NCBI GenBank assembly: GCA_016705365.1
Contig: JADIYI010000008.1
Location: 2,170,001 to 2,234,000 of the forward strand
Length of the DNA: 64,000 nucleotides
Direction: 5' to 3'
Source: Gammaproteobacteria bacterium
GTDB lineage: Bacteria > Pseudomonadota > Gammaproteobacteria > Pseudomonadales > UBA5518
Below, one piece after another: positions 63,863 through 64,000 of this stretch (positions are counted from its first letter, which is position 1; the number at the start of each line of letters is the position of its first letter). Below the pieces are notes generated by a model. The model worked only from the letters and a program-made list of their open reading frames with translations, did no database searches and had not been told where the DNA came from. The position numbers were made by a program, and so were the translations under genes.

Positions 63863-64000
63863 ATGACGGCTTCATTTTTCACGGCCCACGCCGAGGGCCT
63901 CTCCACTGCCGGAGTCATCGCCGAGCTCGATGGCGTGCTGGCGCGCGCGGACCTCGAGTTTTCATTGTTGCTGTCCGCTCCCGATCTGCTGGATCAGGTA
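63863..64000 (+). CDS. Start of an unidentified gene (3' end outside window)
   Basis: Forty-six codons run off the window end, beginning 'MTASFFTAHAEGLSTAG' and continuing with 'LEFSLLLSAPDLLDQV'. The alternating helix-strand look vaguely recalls FIST-type sensor domains, but the fragment is too short to name. Confidence 0.45.
   Translation, partial: MTASFFTAHAEGLSTAGVIAELDGVLARADLEFSLLLSAPDLLDQV

Overview
The window is high-GC, densely coded proteobacterial DNA, most probably from a gammaproteobacterium of the Halieaceae/Spongiibacteraceae/Pseudomonas kind. This placement is an inference from gene content: SthA transhydrogenase, WS/DGAT wax-ester synthase, paired acyl-CoA dehydrogenases with CYP125-like P450s, TonB receptors, a narK-narGHJI-ppiC operon and a CusCBA pump. 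I saw no rRNA, tRNA, CRISPR array or insertion sequence.

Layout. Positions 1-7.8 kb hold housekeeping and lipid-oxidation genes, mostly on the minus strand: a truncated membrane protein, protein phosphatase, MATE exporter, HisN-like phosphatase, lysoplasmalogenase, two acyl-CoA dehydrogenases, YaeQ and a GNAT acetyltransferase. From 7.9 to 10.2 kb lie an HDOD protein and SthA. From 10.3 to 15.0 kb is a complete aromatic-amine-dehydrogenase-type cluster (aldehyde dehydrogenase, aauB, mauE, mauD, aauA, monohaem cytochrome c), encoding a periplasmic tryptophan tryptophylquinone (TTQ) enzyme. A DUF885 gene remnant follows it. Two divergent cytochrome P450s occupy 15.2-17.8 kb. From 17.8 to 25.6 kb is a lipid/envelope neighbourhood: lipid kinase, unknown membrane protein, ELM1-family protein, LpxL-type acyltransferase, MsbA-like ABC exporter, cysteine-rich LuxR regulator and wax ester synthase. 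A flavoprotein monooxygenase resembling QhpG lies at 25.7-27.0 kb. A copper/silver efflux operon (27.1-33.3 kb) and two outer-membrane beta-barrel genes follow.

From 35.2 to 45.4 kb, on the minus strand, is respiratory nitrate reduction: a double-domain NarK, NarG, NarH (frameshifted at its first Fe-S motif), NarJ, NarI and a PpiC-type isomerase. An FNR/ANR-like box lies upstream of narK. From 45.7 to 52.6 kb is a complete quinohemoprotein amine dehydrogenase operon in the order qhpA-D-C-B-F-E. Its small subunit keeps every residue known to form the cysteine tryptophylquinone (CTQ) and the three thioether bridges. Two acyl-CoA ligases, a TonB receptor, a phenylacetaldehyde-dehydrogenase-like enzyme and an ABC-2 export operon occupy 52.9-63.6 kb. 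The window ends in an SDR remnant, a 35-codon ORF and the start of an unidentified gene.

How the genes work together. The window carries two unrelated periplasmic amine dehydrogenases with protein-derived quinone cofactors, TTQ (aau) and CTQ (qhp). It also carries two aldehyde dehydrogenases suited to their products and a nitrate respiratory chain as one possible electron sink. The monooxygenase that usually ends the qhp operon (qhpG) is missing there; the best candidate is the gene at 25.7 kb, between the two amine clusters. No mauG is present. The likely physiology is use of aromatic or aliphatic primary amines as carbon or nitrogen source, alongside lipid/steroid-type catabolism.
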